Shown here: positions 1 through 12,309 of the stretch, in pieces
How the letters are laid out: each line of letters opens with the position of its first letter
Position numbering within the stretch: the stretch's first letter is position 1
Assembly (NCBI GenBank): GCA_946807835.1
Contig: OX327699.1
Location: 17,844,014-17,908,013 of the forward strand
Origin: Ailanthus altissimus
Taxonomy: Eukaryota > Streptophyta > Magnoliopsida > Sapindales > Simaroubaceae
Length of the DNA stretch: 64,000 nt
Direction of reading: 5' to 3'
Made by a program: the position numbers and the translations under genes
Notes under the pieces: model-generated
The model's database searches: none
Told to the model about the DNA's origin: nothing
What the model saw: only the letters and a program-made list of their open reading frames with translations

Positions 1-1146
1 CCACACCCAATTTGTCAAATAGAACTATTTCATGAGTCCGTAATCGATGCCCTACGTACACGTTACGGATACTATAAATCAGTGCATTAAACCATACAAA
101 TTGAGGTCATTACACATACGTATAATGCTTCCATCATTTATACCCTAGATGTACGGGGATATAGATCAGCATCGTCAAATCCCAGAATGCCCATCCTTGA
201 ACTTATCTCCATATTCGAATCTCGATAAATAATATATGCAAATACTTTTGCGATATTGTTTAACCTTGTGGAATAATCATTTCCCGGGTTTATACTTGTG
301 GTCACAAAATTTTATGAAATACAATCTCGGAGCATCGGATATACAACTTACCTATGTAAGTTGACGGATCCGTATCTACACACATCAGACTCCATAAGCA
401 TCGAACCATACCTAGTGACACATAGTGGTCAGACTATGAAAGGTCTCTAACATATATGGAACCAAAGTATGGTGGATCACTCACAAGTCCACCGTGGCAC
501 TCAAGTCAAAGGACCACGAATACTACTCAACTCTAGAGGACCTTCCTTTGACGATTTCATAGGATATCTATTGGGGTCCTCATGAGTTTGTTCAGTATCT
601 AGTCCTCACTGAATACCCGCATGCCTATACAAACTCTAAGCTTATGATCAGTTAAGAACAAACATCTAAACCAGTCAAATATAGACATACAATAATCTAT
701 ATAATAATAATTCACCAATAGACCCACATTGATAAACATAAATCAGGAACATAATGTTTCAGACATACTTACACAATAACATTTCCTAGTGCTTATTGCA
801 ATTCTTTACAACTATGTCATCACTAGTATACTCTTAAATTTTTTGTCCGATTATAGACAAGATTCTAACCTTTATATTTCTCTGACTCTTATAACTTACT
901 AACTATTAACAGTGTTAACTCTTAACATTTATAACTCTCAGCATTGCTAACTTTTAGCCCTGGTCTAAACTCCTTTAGATCAGATCTAAACTCTTTCAGA
1001 TTCATACAATATTTGTAGTGTTACAAGCATTATACCATATAATTATAATATTAAAACAATTTTTTATTCGAAATATTTATTGTATAAATATTAAACAATT
1101 AATATTCATATAATATTGAGATGACACATAAGCACCAACTCTAACA
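1..1146. mobile_element. Partial long terminal repeat (LTR family A, copy 1)
   Basis: This stretch aligns by eye with 11313-12084 of the solo LTR at 10079-12084 and with the LTR start at 62446-64000. Shared blocks include the region around the ACGTTACGGATA motif and the 3' end, which reads GATGACAC.TAAGCAC and closes in ..TAACA at 1146. The left end lies outside the window. Relative to the solo LTR it retains about 370 extra bases (roughly 381-745), so the solo LTR carries a deletion. Its right edge abuts a decayed copia gag region on the minus strand. Whether it is the 3' LTR of that element or a separate insertion cannot be decided here. No coding capacity is seen. Confidence 0.75.
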
Positions 1147-2011
1147 ACTTTCCCACAATAAGCAACTAGGGTCCCTACACTATTATAGTTGTCCTCATAA
1201 GCTATTGCAGCATCTCTCTCATTCTTCTTGTCCTTCATCTTTACTTTCTTCTTTGAACAATCCTTTATAAAGTGCCCTTCTTTTTTTCAGTAATAACACT
1301 TTCTAAGTTTGCCCATTGACTTTGATCTTGAACCCCTTTGAGACTTTCTTTCTCTTTGTTCAAATCTTCTTCTTGCAGTTAGTCTTTCTGCATTAATGGC
1401 CTCTACTTTCTTTTCCAATTGCGTAGAGTCTAATGACAATTTTACATCCATCATATTCAAACTCTCTTTATTGTAGAGTAATGTATCAATATAGTGCTCA
1501 TAACTTTGGGATAAGAAACTCAACAGGATAATTGCCTTATCTTCATTCTCAATTTTCATACTAGTTGTTTCCAAATCGATGATGATCTTGTTGAAAACAT
1601 CTATATGGTCTTTAATTGACGTTCCTTCTGACATGGACAACTAGTAAAACTTCTTCTTTATATACAAATGATTTGCTAACGACTATGTCATGTAAAGATC
1701 ATCAAGCTTTTTCAAAGACCAATAGCTATATTCTCTCTACTAACTTCCCTTAACACTTCATCGTTCAATGATAGAATGATTGTACTATAAGCTTTCTTTT
1801 GAATGACTTTTTTATCTACTTTTGATTTAGACGTCTTAAATTTTTTCTCATCTTTAGAAGGAGCTGTAATTTCTTCAAGGGTCGAGGTTAACCCTTGACT
1901 CACCAGTAAAGTCATAACTTTAATCTTTCGAATATTAAAATTATTCCAACCATTAAATTTCGCTATTTCATACTTGTCATAATAGTTAAACCAAACTTTG
2001 ATACTAATTTG
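1147..2011 (-). pseudogene. Decayed copia-type gag (UBN2-like) with broken zinc knuckle
   Basis: Minus-strand reading gives the N-terminal gag block (KFNGWNNF.. then KVMTLLVSQGL) at about 1960-1880. It is followed by the central UBN2-like block (SIKDHIDVFNKIIIDLE, then DKAIILLSFL) at 1640-1500 and a Lys/Arg-rich tail. The CCHC zinc knuckle at about 1260-1300 reads CYY-stop-KKEGHFIKDC, so TGA replaces the second Cys codon. At least one further stop separates the 1712-1915 and 1287-1640 open stretches. The reading stops abruptly where LTR family A begins at 1146, and no protease, integrase or reverse transcriptase follows. This is a relic of a Ty1/copia nucleocapsid gene. Identification rests on recognisable gag motifs, not on a search. 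Confidence 0.75.
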
Positions 2012-2640
2012 TTAACGAGAACGTTTTACAAAATATGAAATTGCAGTAATAAAAAAAGTATAAAAAGAATCAAAAAATACAAAAAGAAGAAAACACACAC
2101 AAAAATTTACGTAATTTAATAATTATTTACATTCACGACGGATCAAGATCTCACTTCTTTTATTGAATTAACATGAACTCATAAAGAATTCCTTACAAAA
2201 AATTACTAAGAACTCTCTCATTCTCTAGAAGAGATTACAATTGCTTTTTCAATTATTTTATGTTGGTGATCTATTTTTAAATCAAAAATAAAACTCTTAT
2301 ATAGCCTAATACATTATAAGTTAACCATAATACAATTTAAAATAAGATATGAAATTTAAAACAACTTAAAGAGTTTTTTTAAAATTGGAACAGGTTGTAT
2401 TAACATTGCAGTATTCACCATAGAACAATGGGCTGTTGTGCTGACGTTGCAGCGCTAACTTCTGGATGCTGCAGCGTCTTAATCGCTAGAATTATCACTG
2501 CAACGATAGCTTTCCACTATTGCAGCATTTGCACGATGAGAATCCAAACACATACTGAAATCGTTGCTGTAGCGGTGCCTTCCTATCACTGCAGCATTTG
2601 CTCCATTCCTTGAGTTTCTTCACTTTTTACGTCTCTACAC
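2012..2640 (-). mobile_element. Probable 5' LTR of the minus-strand copia relic (right edge uncertain)
   Basis: On the minus strand this segment ends in ..GTTAACA at 2012. It is followed three bases later by TAGTATCAAAG, a degenerate match to the plant copia primer-binding site TGGTATCAGAGC (initiator tRNA-Met), and then by gag. A TATA-like CTATATAAG lies at about 2295-2305 on the minus strand. The distal half, 2420-2610, is GC-richer than its surroundings and repeats a CTGCAG/GCTGCAAC motif about six times. The open frame at 2428-2613 is this repeat-rich sequence, not a gene. The 5' edge of the LTR could not be fixed and 2640 is approximate. Confidence 0.55.
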
Positions 2641-4142
2641 CTTCACCAGACGTCCCTTTCACAAGAGCTAACTCTTAAACTTTTAAAAATTTTAATTATT
2701 ATTTTTACAAATAGCCTTGTCGGTAATATTATTAATTTATTTTAAGAGATGAAATATATAATAAAAAAAGGAGTGTGAAAGGCTGCTTCAACATTAATTA
2801 TTAAAAAGTGGAAAGGCATGCAACTAAAAATAAATACAACAAATAAGGACTAGTGCAGTTTTGGAATTAGACGACGGAGTGTGTTCAATGATTAAATGAG
2901 AGTCGTGCTCTCCTTCCCTTTCATTGAGAGTAAATATTTCGAATAAGTTCAGATTTGTTATAACTTCGAGTAACAACTTGTTAATCAGTTACTAAAACAA
3001 ATTGAGGTCTAACGAAGATTTAAAAAAAAAAATGGGGCGTGCAACAGATTCACCCTATTTTTTTCTTCCCTAAGCTTTGGGTCGATGGCTGTGAGTTTAT
3101 TATATGAATTCCAATCAATTTGGCCAACCGCACTCGGAGATGGAGAAAGACGTAGTTCATGGATGATAACTAATTTCATGAAATGGTCGATTATGATGTT
3201 TAAGCAAAAATTTTGAGCATTAAATATTTCAAACGAATATTATTACAAGTAAAACATCATTAATTTAACAATTAAGGAGAAGATGTATTAGGTGTTGACC
3301 AGCTGTTTTAAAATTTTAAGACAAAAAAAAACTTTCACGTTTTTTTTTTCAGAAAGACGCGAATATTTATAATTTTGTTTGTTTAAGTAAATTTGTTGAT
3401 CACTCAATTTATATTTGACTTGGTAATCATTAATTTCACGTCGTGTCTGCATGATTAAGAATTTAAAATTTAATTAATTAAAATAAATATAATAGAGAAA
3501 CATAAAATAAAGCTATATATAACTGTAATGCATATAAAAGCCTCAACATTTTGGAGGAAAATATTCGTGATAGTTGGTTTATTGATGATATTCTTAAATT
3601 ATTCAATTTAATTAATAAATTGTGATTTTTTTTAGTCAACCACCAATTATTCTACTTAAAAACTTAAATATAATTATTGACTTTATAAAAAAAAATGAAA
3701 CATGTATCATTCTTTTTATAGTTTCATCAATATTGATAATTTTTTTCTTAAAAAATATTTTATTTGATTGTCTAATATGTATATTATAAGAATATCACAA
3801 ATTATTTTGCTTTGTACTCTTAGGAGTGAAGGAAGGTTTTTTTAAAAATAAAAAGGGAGATGTTAAGGAAGTTAATGGTTAGAAAAATCATTCATTGTGC
3901 ATGAGGCATGAGGCACTTTAATATATTTGAAATGTATAATTGATATGCAAACTTAATTTGTGAGGCAAATTTTGTTTAAATACTAATACATTATTTTAAA
4001 ATATATATATATATATATTGTTCTCTGATCTTATACATAAATAATGAATAATATTTTTCCGTATTATTTCGGAAGCAATTTACTATAGATTATTGTTATT
4101 ATTTTAATTTTGTGAGTGAATATTGATTCTGCCGAATCTGGG
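2641..4142. other. AT-rich intergenic DNA, no gene seen
   Basis: No open frame with recognisable protein content occurs on either strand. The stretch contains homopolymer runs and a short TA microsatellite near 4001-4018. Parts may be old transposon debris, but no termini were identified. Confidence 0.6.
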
Positions 4143-4434
4143 AAAGAGATATGTGGAAAATTGTGAAGGGATTGACTGCTTTTTTTTTTTATTCTTTCGA
4201 CAAGACATAAAGTTTAATAATTTATTCACCAAATTCATCCAATAGAGCAGTAATCATAACAGTAAGCAGCAATGGCCTTTTTTCAAAAGAGATATGTGGA
4301 AAATTGTGAAGGGATTGACTGCTTTTTTTTTTTATTCTTTCGTCTTTTGAAAAAAGGCCATTGCTGCTTACTGTTATGATTACTGCTCTATTGGATGAAT
4401 TTGGTGAATAAATTATTAAACTTTATGTCTTGTC
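4143..4434. repeat. X-Y'-X-Y repeat: 57-bp direct repeat plus 92-bp perfect inverted repeat
   Basis: X occurs at 4143-4199 and again at 4286-4342; both copies match at every base, including the 11-T run. Y at 4343-4434 is the exact reverse complement of 4199-4290 (Y'), 92 of 92 bases by direct comparison. The inverted arms are separated by 52 bases of the second X. A transcript across it would fold into a 92-bp perfect stem. The flanking sequence continues normally after Y. The lack of any divergence says the event is young. The arrangement is the one expected when a replication fork switches to the opposite strand and back. There is no transposon-like terminus or target duplication. Confidence 0.93.
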
Positions 4435-6910
4435 TTTTTGACAAAGTAACCCAACTAAGGTGCCAAATGCACAAATTAACTAATGGGAACTTTATGATTC
4501 TTGTGGGTTTGTGGGAATTTATAGTCATCAGTAACATCATTATCAACTTATTTGCAATAAAATTAAAGTTGAGCAAATTGAATAAGAACAATGAATGTAA
4601 TGCTAATGCCTTAGGTGAAGACTAAAGAGGCTGCTGATTTACAAGGTGGAAAATTGACGAAAATATGATATTCATCTTTATTCCACTTTATCCAGCATTA
4701 TAATTAATATAAAATCATATCCTAACAACGAATGAATAGAATTAGAGACTAAAGAGACCACGCTAACATTAACTAAAGGCTAATATTAATAGATCAGTAG
4801 AAAGCTAAAGTTCCCTTATGTTTTTTTAGATTACATTAATTATATTACATTGTTATATTATATTAAATTACAATATTATAATTAAATTATATAATTAAAT
4901 ACATTTTTATATTAAATACTTTTTTTAAATACACTCTATTCAAATTATATTACCAAATCATTAAAAATAACACATATAATTTTAAAAATAAATTAATTAT
5001 AGAGAGATAAAATTTGCCGCCGAGGAAACCACGAGTGCATACTCCATTATGTTGTTAAAAGGGGTAACGAGGGACCAAAAGATAATCAAAATTCTAAAAT
5101 GGGACTGGTCAAAGTTGTTTGATCCAAGTGGGGTTACTGAGCGAGTGGAAAATTTTGATTATCAAAGACCAACGCGACTAGTACTAATTTTTGGGTTATG
5201 ACACAACATGCACTAAGAAATTATTATTTGGTCTTTTACACATTCAAATTACACTGTGCCACGATCCACGTGGACCCCAGAAAAAGCCATGAAAAAAACA
5301 TTTGCTTTCGTGTGTGTGTGTTTTTGTTTTCTTCTTTTTTGAGCTTAATTAATTTGGTCTGTTGAGAAAGGTGATAAGAGGCTGAAGCAGCTGGGAATGT
5401 GATCATGTGGCTAAACAGACACTTTGAAGCGTGCAAAATGTGCAAGGAAATTACAACGCTCGAGCCTCAAAGTGGATCATTAGTGTTCATGTTTCTCTTT
5501 GAAGCGGCAAGGTTTAAATTATTGATATGAATCTTCTGACTGATCTTATCTGTTGTTCGTGCTTTGTTTCTTTTTCCTTTTTTATTGTTTAGAATTTAGG
5601 AATCTGATATAATTGTTGTTAAATCTCTTAGCCTTTGCTGGGGTGTGTAGATCAATAGTAGTATCTCTGCTTGTTAATATTCTCTAGTTATAAACAACTG
5701 GGTTCGAATGTGACTTTCTCAAATGTATATTCCTCTTCATGTGATAATGTCGGTGAAACAAAATCTTCGTCCAATAACAGTGAAAATTTTGTAACCATTC
5801 AATTATTTGCTGAGCATTATCTCAGGGTCGTATATGCACAAGATTTGCTTTTGGCTAACAACACTCGGCAAAATCAAATGAAGTTCTAGTTTTGGTGTAT
5901 CTCCACAAGATCAAGAAAGGAACATGTAAAAACAAACCGTATGCGGTCAAGCAACTTTTCCAAGTTTAGATTTTATAAGGTTTTAATTTTAAAATAAAGC
6001 TATGATCTAGAAGGGTCTTGTGCATCTAGAAGGTCATATATATTATATACATACAGCTATTTAATTAAATAAATAAAGCTTAGAAGAAAAAAAAAAGATA
6101 AATTAAGAAGGAAATGACAGACTGAAAGGGTTGTGGTCACTGGAACAAATTAAATGGCAAGCAGCAGTTAGGGTTATTAGCATTTAGAATAAAAGGAAGA
6201 GTTAGGTTATTATGGAGTGCTTTGTCAATGATGGAGAAAACTCATAATAAAGCAGATATTAAGAGAGAAGAGATCAGAATAGTTGCATTGTTTCTAAGAA
6301 ATTCTGGTAGTTCTCCATTTATAATTGTTGAACTTCAGACATCACGACATCAATATTATTACTATTTTGAGCTTTTAATTATATAAAACTGATGCTTTCC
6401 ACTTCTTAATCCTCAAGTATGGCTAGAAAAATAATTAACCAGATAATAAATAATTATAAGAAGAAAAAGGGCCAGCTCAAAAACCTTTGGTTTGGCAGAA
6501 TCGTCAATCGTTTTTATATTTATTGTTTTAATTGCATGGTGAGAAATGTTCCAGCCATGCACCAAAAGGAATTTACAACCCCCTAGTTACGCAAATTAAA
6601 TTTATGATTTAAGAATAAATATAATGCTATTGCTAGCACCCGTGACTCATGCCTCGCCAGTTGCCAGCGGCATAAAAAAACAGAAGTAGTGTTGTCTAGT
6701 GACAAGTATTTCAACATATATTGCTTTATTGAGTGGACGTCATGGACCCATGCCAATTAAAAGTCACTCATACTGTCACTCGCATTCGCATACATACAAG
6801 ATTCTTAAATCTTGTCATCTTCTTTTGTTTTTTCAACTACTTTTCAATTTGGAAACTCTACTATTAATTTTGATATGCATATACATATCATACACTTGTA
6901 AAAAAATTTT
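4435..6910. other. Intergenic DNA, no supported gene
   Basis: Several short open frames occur, for example 5671-5889 on + and 5236-5445 on -. All are under 80 codons, the 5671 frame begins at TTG, and none resembles a known protein. The stretch 5240-5900 is somewhat less AT-rich than its surroundings and could be an untranslated or relic exon, but nothing proves it. Confidence 0.5.
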
Positions 6911-7468
6911 GAAAAAATTTCATAAATAATTTTTTAATTATTTTATTTTTTTTAACCATATATAAAATTTTATTAATCAAAAATTTTATTTTAAACACGT
7001 TTGTCTTAATATCAAAAACATAACTTCTTCTCCTTTTTTCTATCGAACCTGCAAGAGTTATAGTTATGAATCAAGAAGTATATTGATACCGAATATTTTT
7101 AAAATTGTTATTACAAAATTCGAGTGTTGCTGAGCATATTTATCACTTTAAATAAAAAAAAATAGCCGAATTTGATAAGTTTTCTAAATTTTTTTAGAAA
7201 ATTTAATTTTAGTTAGAAATTAGATAAAACTTACATTTAAAGTTAAAAATAAGTGTTATTGATGAATTAAATGTGAAAAATGAGTTAGAATGATATAAAA
7301 AACGTTGAAATTCGGTCAAAAATAAGATTTTGAGTGTGTTTGGCGAAAATCAGACGACGGCCGATGCAGCTGCCGTCAATTTAGGCATCTCGGACCTGAG
7401 ATGCACACATTGTGCGTGCCGCGAGGCCACTCGAGGCACATCTCGGGCCCAAGATGACCCCGCGATGC
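6911..7468 (+). repeat. Left TIR of MULE copy 1
   Basis: About 558 bp. It aligns with the reverse complement of 15807-16328 and with 32119-32600 of the second MULE. The outer two thirds is AT-rich. The inner edge is strongly GC-rich, with repeated ATCTCGGGCCC-like blocks followed by CCCCGCGATGC. Confidence 0.8.
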
Positions 7469-7563
7469 GCGTGATTACGCATTTTTCATTTTTATTTTTA
7501 AATAATTATTTTTATTTTTTAAAATAATTTTACTAATTGTCGTTTTTATTTTTTTCAGGTCCT

Positions 7564-10056
7564 ATGGAGTATGATGCAATTATTATTTGTTTTGGAGAAA
7601 AGTGGGAGAGTTCTAGTGATGGGGAAGAAAGTTATGTTGATTATAGTAATTTTGGGATTTCGGTTCTAAAAGATATTAATTTTGAAGATCTTTTAAATGC
7701 AGTATGTTATACCTTAGGAGTCGACAATGTGAACTGTAAGGTGACTTTGAAAATCAAAATTGATGCAACGAGGTATAAGTTAAAGCCTATTGAGATTAGA
7801 AACGACAATGATGTTCGATTTTTTTTTAGCGCCAATAAAAGATTATACTGTCTTTTATGTGTAACAATGGATCCTAGAGTTCCCGTTTATGAAGATAATG
7901 TACAGCCCCTTAATCAAAACCCACCATCAATTCATACTCATTTTATGCCAGCTAGCGATAGCAACCAAGTGAGCCATACATCTCCATTAATTCCAGCAGT
8001 GGTTCCTGCAAACACAATGAATAAGTATCACAATGTTTCTCCTATACCCTTCAATGAAGACCCAACCTATACACATTACGCTTGTGATGACATTGAAAAT
8101 ATTGGGGATGTGGAAGGAGACTGTGATGATGTTAGAAATGTTGATAATTTAGAAGGGGATGATTTAGCAAAAGGCGGACGTTGTTATGTTTCAACAAGCT
8201 CCCTAAATGTTGAAGCTAGAAGAATAGATTTTTGTGAAGCGAAAAACCCATTTGCATTTATGCCTCCAATACTACCATCAGACTTGAGCATATCAGATAA
8301 GATATCAAGTAGTGAAATTGGCGATGTGTTTGTAGGAAAGTTGTTTGATAGTAAAGACGAACTTCACCAGACTATTAATATGTTAGCACTTAAAGGTAAT
8401 TATAGCTTTAAAGTGTCAAGGTCGACAAAAGATCGTTTTGAGATCAAATGTGATGATGATAGATGCCGATGGCGATTACGTGCAGTGTCGACAGATGCAA
8501 AGAAACATTTCATTGTGCGCAGAATTGATTCAAGTCACGTGTACCAATTAAATCGATTGCGCGATGGTCATCGACAAGCAAAGTCTCGGATTATTGGCAA
8601 ATTCATAAAAAATAAGTTTGCATCTGCAAGTCTACTTTATAGACCGAAGAAAATCCAAGCAAACATACGTGAGGGGTTTGGTGTGGACATAACTTACCCT
8701 ACTGCTTGGCGGTCTAAAGAGCATGCATTTGTGTTGATACGTGGTACTCCCGAGGGTTTATATAAATTACTTCCTGCATACTATCATATATTGGAACAAC
8801 AGAACCCAGGTACAGTCACGCATTTGGAGATTGACGATTGCAAGCACTTCAAATATCTCTTCATAGCTCTTGGACCATGTATTAGAGGATTTCAGTCTTC
8901 CATCCGACCGGTTATTGTAGTTTATGGTACATTTTTGAGAAATGCATACTTGGGAACAATGTTTGTGGTTGTTTGCAAGGATGGAAACAACCAAAATTTC
9001 CCACTTGCATGAGGTATTGCTGACTCTGAAAATGATGATTCATGGAAGTAGTTTATAAGAAAACTCCGAGGAGTCATTGGCGATCATGAGAACCTTGTAT
9101 TTATATCTTATTGACATACTAGTATCGAAAAGGACATTAGAGAGGTATTTCCTAATATATATTATAGTGTATGCATCCATCACTTGAAGTGTAATTTGGT
9201 AACACGATATAAGATACCTTCGGAGACAACAAAAGGAGGAGGATATTTGACTTCCTATTTTATTGCTGCCAATGCGTATCGCGTAGCTAACTTTCAAAGG
9301 AAAATTAATAAGATGCGAGAAATGAAACCGGAAGCAACGAGATACTTGGAGGAAGAGGTTGGTTTTTCAAAATGGGCTCGATCAATAGGAGCATTCAGAA
9401 GATATGACATCATGACCACCAATATTGCAGAAAGAATTAACGTTGTTGTGAAAAAAGTATGTGGCATGACGATAACTGCCTTAATTGAGTAGATTAGAGA
9501 GTTAATGCAAAGATGGTTTATTGAGAGACGTGAGGCTGCATAAAATATGTCAAACTTCTTGACCACTTGAGCTCATGACAAGATTTGAAAGCACAATGAT
9601 GATTCTGCTCGCATGATAGTGCATACAATAGATCAATCTCGTTTTGTCGTTAAGGACGAAAAAAGAAATGGAATAGTGGACATCCCGGGGAAGTCATGTA
9701 GTTGTCGAAAGTTTGATCTGCGGCAGCTACCGTGTCCTCATACATTTACAGTATGCAGGCAATTCAGATTTCAGTACCAGATTCTTTGTTCACGATATTA
9801 CACGGTTAAGTCTTTGTTGTGTGCATACAGTGAACCGGTAAATCCGGTTGGTCATCCATTAGATTGGATTATTCCAGAGAAGTTGAGAGCTGCTGACATC
9901 CAGCCTTCTATAGTACGTCGGCAATCAAGAAGACGTCGGAAGAATCGAGTTCTATCGCAAGGTGAGGCTTCCACGAAGAATGTATGCAACCGCTGTAAGC
10001 AGCATGGACATAATCGATAAACTTGTCGAAACCCAATTCTATTATATGGTAGTTGA
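7564..10056 (+). pseudogene. MULE transposase (MURA-like), decayed, copy 1
   Basis: The reading starts at ATG 7564, just after a TTTTTTTCAG that looks like a 3' splice site. Domains in order are: an N-terminal PB1-like region; an acidic linker; the MuDR-type DNA-binding block (VFVGKLFDSKDELHQ through RCRWRLRA, 8328-8485); the MULE catalytic region (about 8680-9490); a SWIM zinc finger (CSC...CPH, about 9690-9745); and a CX2CX4HX4C zinc knuckle at 9985-10026. In-frame stops at 9010, at TAG in place of Trp near 9050, at 9112, at 9490 and within the knuckle kill the frame. The first catalytic motif reads VYGTF (Tyr codon 8923-8925) where the family has DGT; the second reads ISY where the family has SDR. 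A trans-mobilised or dead copy is inferred. No functional protein is expected. Confidence 0.88.
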
Positions 10057-10073
10057 TGTGTTCTTTATGAGTT

Positions 10074-12089
10074 ATATTTGTTGGGTGTTGTATTATCGAG
10101 TGTGTGATAATTTGAGTGTATACGTAATTTCAAAAATTATAATATGCGCAGCGGAAGCATGTTACAAAATACACCTATTTTAATAATTTCAACATATATC
10201 ACATATATGCATAACTATAACAATTATATAATTTATAAATATGATGAACAATTTTATCACATATATGAACAAGTATAACAATTATACAAAATATATATAT
10301 GATGAACAATATTGTATTATAACATATAATGTAAAATACTCACCTAATAAAGGTAACTTTACAAAATCTTCAAGTTTTTCACTAATCCATGTGAAGAGCT
10401 CACCTTGAAGTGTATTGATGAACAATTCTAGTTCATAACTTTTGGTGAGATTATGGAGCTAGAATGGTAGCTTTAGAATTTTTCAGCAACTTGTATTCAA
10501 CTTCTTTGAATACATATTCTTGTTTCATAAACATGAACATTATTTAGTCATCCATGGAAGAAGAGAGGAAGATGAAGTTTTATTTTGTTCTTATTAATAA
10601 CTCCTTACTAACATAACAAGATTAATTTTTCTCTATTGTAATTTACAATTTTTCTAAGCATGTAGAAATCTGAAAAATTATAAAATAACTTCACCTTGTA
10701 TTCTTTCAACTCATTGAAAGGAAAATTGAGACCAAAAAAATTCATTTTGTTTATTCAACACTTTGATTAAATAAAAGTAAACAAAATGAAGTACTCCATC
10801 AATTTTATTGTTGGTCTCCCACTTAGAATTAATTAAACCAAGTACTAGAATAATGCCCACCTAAATTAATCTTTACCAAATAAATATAATTACTTTAATT
10901 ATAATGGGTAATTAAATGGCTAACATCCAGGCCCCCTATTGTATTAAAATACAATGTCATGATCTATATATATTATAATATTATCTAATAATATAATAAC
11001 AATATATAATTTAATTATTCAAAATAATTTTGAATAATTACTTTTTACCTTACTAATTTTTACTACCATGGTTAAATGGTCAAAAGATAAAATCAAATCA
11101 TGGAATAAATTTTGCCATTTGTCAACATCCTATTAATTAACAACCCTTGTTAATTAATTCAATGATGTACTTAATAATAAGTCTTAACAAATGTACAATT
11201 CAAGAGATCCCGAAACAATCGTTCTATTTTGCTGAAATTTATTGGATCGAACTATTCAATCCAATCCGCTACCCCAGTGTGCAACGAGTACACTTCATAT
11301 TGTGAGACTCTCTAGGTCACACCTAATTTGTCATATAGAGCTCCTCCATACGTCCGTGAACAATGTCCGACACACACGTTACGGATATTACAAATTAGCG
11401 TGTTAGACCATGCAAATTGAGGTTATTACATATACGTATAATCCTTTCATCATTTATATCCTTGAAGAGCAGAGATATAGATCATCACCGTCAAATCTCT
11501 TATTTGCTCAACTATAAACTTATCTCCAAATTTATATTTTATTAAACAATATCCACAAACACTTTTGTGATATTGTTTATTCCTTCGGAATATCTTTTTT
11601 GAAGTTTATGCTTGCGGCCACAAGACTTTCTGAAATACAATCTCGGAGCATCCGGATATACAACCCACTCATATGAGCTGACGGAACATTATGTTTGAGA
11701 ACATACTTGCATAATAAGATTTCTTAGCACCATCTGCAACTCATTGTAGCTATGTCATTACTAATATATATTCTCAAGTCATTGTCCCATTCCAGACAAT
11801 GCTCTAATTCCTTAGAATTCACTAATTCTTATAAAATTACTAACTCTTAGTACCACTAACTATTAATGTTTATAACTATTAGCATTGCTAACTCTTAGCC
11901 CTGGTCTAAACGTTTTTAGACCAGATCTGAACTCTTTTAGATCATACAATGTCTGAAATATTACAAGCATCTTACCATTTAATAATAAATAATATTAACG
12001 ATTTTATTAGAAATAATAATTGTATAAATATTATCACTATATATTTATACATTATGGGATGACACGTAAGCACAAATCCCAACAATATT
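10074..12089. mobile_element. Solo LTR (family A, copy 2) with 5-bp target duplication ATATT
   Basis: The LTR proper is 10079-12084 (2006 bp). It starts TGTTGGG and ends CCCAACA, and is flanked by ATATT at 10074-10078 and 12085-12089. The second MULE (35191-35210) keeps the empty site, and joining the two flanks reproduces its sequence exactly, which proves insertion. A primer-binding site, polypurine tract and any gag or pol frame are all absent, so this is a solo LTR left by recombination between two LTRs. Internally it shows the CAGCGGAAGCATG block near 10150 that is also found near 62500. Family (copia or gypsy) is not determined; long AT-rich LTRs of this style are common in copia elements. 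Confidence 0.92.
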
Positions 12090-12309
12090 TGTATTTTTAA
12101 GTCATGTAGTTATGGGCCTTATTTGACTAGTTAATTTATACTTTTTTACGATTGTGTTTAATTGATACATTTATTATATTTATTTTTTCTCGAATGTCGT
12201 TAATAATGCATGCTTTGACTAATTATATTTTTCCTTTTACAATTTACAATGAAATGTATAAAATACATTAAAAAAATTTTATAAACATACAAACATTTAA
12301 TTTTTTTTA

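Noticed and set aside
2428..2613. 61-codon + frame rich in Cys and Ile
   Set aside because: It is the GC-rich CTGCAG-repeat part of a copia LTR read in the sense opposite to the element.
4388..4625. Overlapping + and - frames near the inverted repeat
   Set aside because: Both are short, unrecognised, and partly made of the duplicated Y segment.
5671..5889. Possible small gene of 72 codons
   Set aside because: Starts at TTG, has no recognisable motif and no splice context; composition alone is not enough.
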